A stretch of DNA of 64,000 nt, from positions 1 to 64,000 of the forward strand of contig JBHYGK010000056.1 in NCBI GenBank assembly GCA_051859045.1. Direction: 5' to 3'. Origin of the DNA: JBHYGK01 sp051859045 (lineage in GTDB: Bacteria > Pseudomonadota > Gammaproteobacteria > Xanthomonadales > Xanthomonadaceae). The position numbers were made by a program, and so were the translations under genes. The notes under the pieces are model-generated. The model saw only the letters and a program-made list of their open reading frames with translations, ran no database searches and was not told where the DNA came from. Positions 61,901 through 64,000 of this stretch are shown here, piece after piece. Numbering within the stretch: position 1 is the stretch's first letter; the number at the start of each line of letters is the position of its first letter.

Positions 61901-61977
61901 AGGGCGGCGGCGACGCCGATCACGGCGAGCTTGTAGCGGAGGGACAGGTCGGACCAGAGGCGTCGCTTTGCGGTCAT
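58909..61977 (-). CDS. Methyl-accepting chemotaxis protein with PAS and CZB domains
   Basis: 1022 aa, unusually long. TM1 spans about 15-36, a ~300-residue periplasmic part carries an Ala/Asp/Gly-rich insertion near 245-280, TM2 spans 343-362. A HAMP-like segment and PAS domain (426-545; [21 protein letters not shown]) follow. The signalling hairpin has the tip [21 protein letters not shown] (about 746-766). The C-terminus is a CZB domain (about 907-989) with [17 protein letters not shown] and FHACAGG, the zinc-binding His/Cys set that senses hypochlorite or zinc in other MCPs. No CheB/R binding pentapeptide is visible. Start at 61977. Confidence 0.92.
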   Translation of the reverse strand: [1022 protein letters not shown]

Positions 61978-62173
61978 CGTGCAGGTGTCCAGGAGGTGGA
62001 GGCCGGGCGTGGGGCGGCGGTGGCGACGGCGATGCGATTCCGCGATATCGGTCACGCGCCGCTGACGTCCCGACCCCTAACGGCCGTCTTTATCGAACCT
62101 GAACCCCACTCGGGCCGTGATCGGCATCAAGCAAGACGAAGGTCTGGGGTAGGGAGGAACCTGACGCCCGCGC

Positions 62174-62199
62174 CTTGAGGTCGGCCGCCGCGCCCCCAC
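62174..62199 (+). promoter_or_regulatory. Candidate sigma-32 heat-shock promoter of hslVU
   Basis: CTTGAGG (62174-62180), 13-bp spacer, CCCCAC (62194-62199). It matches the sigma-32 pattern CTTGAAA-N13-CCCCAT in 5 of 7 and 5 of 6 positions. It lies 39 bp before the hslV start, where hslVU is expected to be heat-induced. Confidence 0.5.
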
Positions 62200-62211
62200 C
62201 CCGTGGGTTCG

Positions 62212-62221
62212 CCCCCCCCCC
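62212..62221 (+). repeat. Run of ten cytosines in the hslV leader
   Basis: A 10-bp C tract between the predicted heat-shock promoter and the GGAG ribosome-binding site, followed by T and three more Cs. Such tracts can slip. Confidence 0.6.
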
Positions 62222-62237
62222 TCCCGGAGCCAGCCGC

Positions 62238-62774
62238 ATGAGCGAGACCTTCCACGCCACCACCATCGTCGCCGTCCGCCGCGACGGCCGGGTGGTGGTC
62301 GCCGGCGACGGCCAGGTGACCCTCGGCCACACCGTGATGAAGTCCAACGCGCGCAAGGTGCGCCGGCTCGGCGACGGCCGGGTGCTGGCGGGCTTCGCCG
62401 GCGCCGCCGCCGACGCCTTCACCCTGTTCGAGCTCTTCGAGGCCCAGCTCGAGAAGCACGGCGGCCAGCTCGCCCGCGCCGCGGTCGAGATGGCCAAGGC
62501 CTGGCGCACCGAGCGCCGCTTCGGGAAGCTCGAGGCCCTGCTGGTGGTCGCCGACCGCGACACCCTGCTGCTGATCAGCGGCAACGGCGACGTGATCGAG
62601 CCCGAGGACGGCCTGGTGGCGATCGGCTCCGGCGGCAGCTACGCGCTGTCGGCCGCGCGCGCGCTGGCCGCGCACTCCACCCTCGACGCCCGCGGCATCG
62701 CCGAGGAGGCGCTGAAGATCGCCGGCGACATCTGCATCTACACCAATCGCACCATCACCATCGAGGAGCTCTGA
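62238..62774 (+). CDS. hslV: ATP-dependent protease proteolytic subunit HslV
   Basis: 178 aa. The catalytic threonine block TTIVAVRRDGRVVVAGDGQVTLG begins at residue 8; seven residues (MSETFHA) precede it, so the nucleophile Thr8 must be exposed by removal of a short propeptide rather than simply of Met. The rest matches the family (GFAGAAADAFTLFELFEAQLE). Forms the inner peptidase rings of HslUV, degrading misfolded proteins on heat shock. GGAG lies before the ATG at 62238. hslU follows after 3 bp. Confidence 0.97.
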   Translation: MSETFHATTIVAVRRDGRVVVAGDGQVTLGHTVMKSNARKVRRLGDGRVLAGFAGAAADAFTLFELFEAQLEKHGGQLARAAVEMAKAWRTERRFGKLEALLVVADRDTLLLISGNGDVIEPEDGLVAIGSGGSYALSAARALAAHSTLDARGIAEEALKIAGDICIYTNRTITIEEL

Positions 62775-62777
62775 GGC

Positions 62778-64000
<1,223 letters not shown>

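Noticed and set aside
61978..62237. FliA-type promoter before the chemoreceptor gene (TAAA with a GCCGATAA-like element)
   Set aside because: The TAAA lies 15 bp before TCGGGACG, a poor match, and the better GACCGATAT copy has GGGA at the -35. I could not support sigma-28 control. This 260-bp gap otherwise holds only the hslV promoter region and C tract.

Overview
The window is 64 kb of very GC-rich (roughly three quarters G+C), gene-dense bacterial chromosome. Gene content and order (topA-smg-dprA-LysM-def-fmt-rsmB-trkA-trkH, an algR-type regulator before hemC, lptM-dapF-DUF484-xerC, hslV-hslU, a FabR/DesT-type regulator beside a desaturase pair) point to a gammaproteobacterium of the Xanthomonadaceae/Lysobacteraceae (Lysobacter-Luteimonas type). 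The genus is not determinable here. I see no insertion sequence, prophage, CRISPR array, rRNA or replication origin. Coding density is so high that no gene-free stretch exceeds about 260 bp; nearly all long antisense open frames are GC-driven shadows.

Layout. 1-5.4 kb: a partial DUF3106 protein, a DUF3667 membrane protein, a MATE exporter and SppA, closed by a strong terminator. 5.4-12.5 kb: accessory-looking genes, namely a P-loop NTPase fused to a polytopic membrane domain, a small lipoprotein, an SDR oxidoreductase, a DUF4124-type exported protein and two tandem diverged paralogues of unknown function. 12.5-21.9 kb: housekeeping core, with topA, a GYF_2/pilin-like protein, smg, dprA and a LysM protein on the minus strand, divergent from def-fmt-rsmB. 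22-25.5 kb: a small glycan cassette (two GT2, one GT4, one SAM methyltransferase) between rsmB and trkAH. 25.6-34 kb: potassium uptake (trkA-trkH), a lipid A acyltransferase operon with two bacterial PH-domain proteins, dtd, rpoD and a CAU tRNA.

34-42.6 kb: a deoxyinosine/uracil glycosylase directly behind the tRNA, a 2OG-Fe dioxygenase, a TonB receptor plus MauG-type dihaem peroxidase operon with a readable promoter and operator-like palindrome, then a TetR regulator divergent from a ferredoxin-type reductase and fatty acid desaturase. 42.6-51.5 kb: EF-hand protein, carboxylesterase, LytTR response regulator, hemC, a DUF481 protein, an SLC13-type transporter, a WYL regulator overlapping a patatin lipase, a lipocalin and a small membrane protein. 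51.6-64 kb: two S9 peptidase lipoproteins in tandem, lptM (42 aa), dapF-DUF484-xerC with overlapping ends, a large CZB-domain chemoreceptor, and hslV-hslU (hslU runs off the end) behind a heat-shock-like promoter.

Regulatory sequence is unusually legible because A/T-rich -10 elements stand out. Several transcription units have a TAnnnT element placed so that transcription would begin at or within a base of the start codon (methyltransferase, acyltransferase, lptM), suggesting leaderless mRNAs. The sharpest non-coding signal is a perfect 14-bp inverted repeat at 23600-23638 whose 11-nt loop holds overlapping divergent -10 elements between the glycosyltransferase operons. I did not find a clear multi-gene novel system; the best candidates for new biology are the NTPase-membrane fusion, the tandem paralogues, the pilin-like GYF protein and that divergent promoter.
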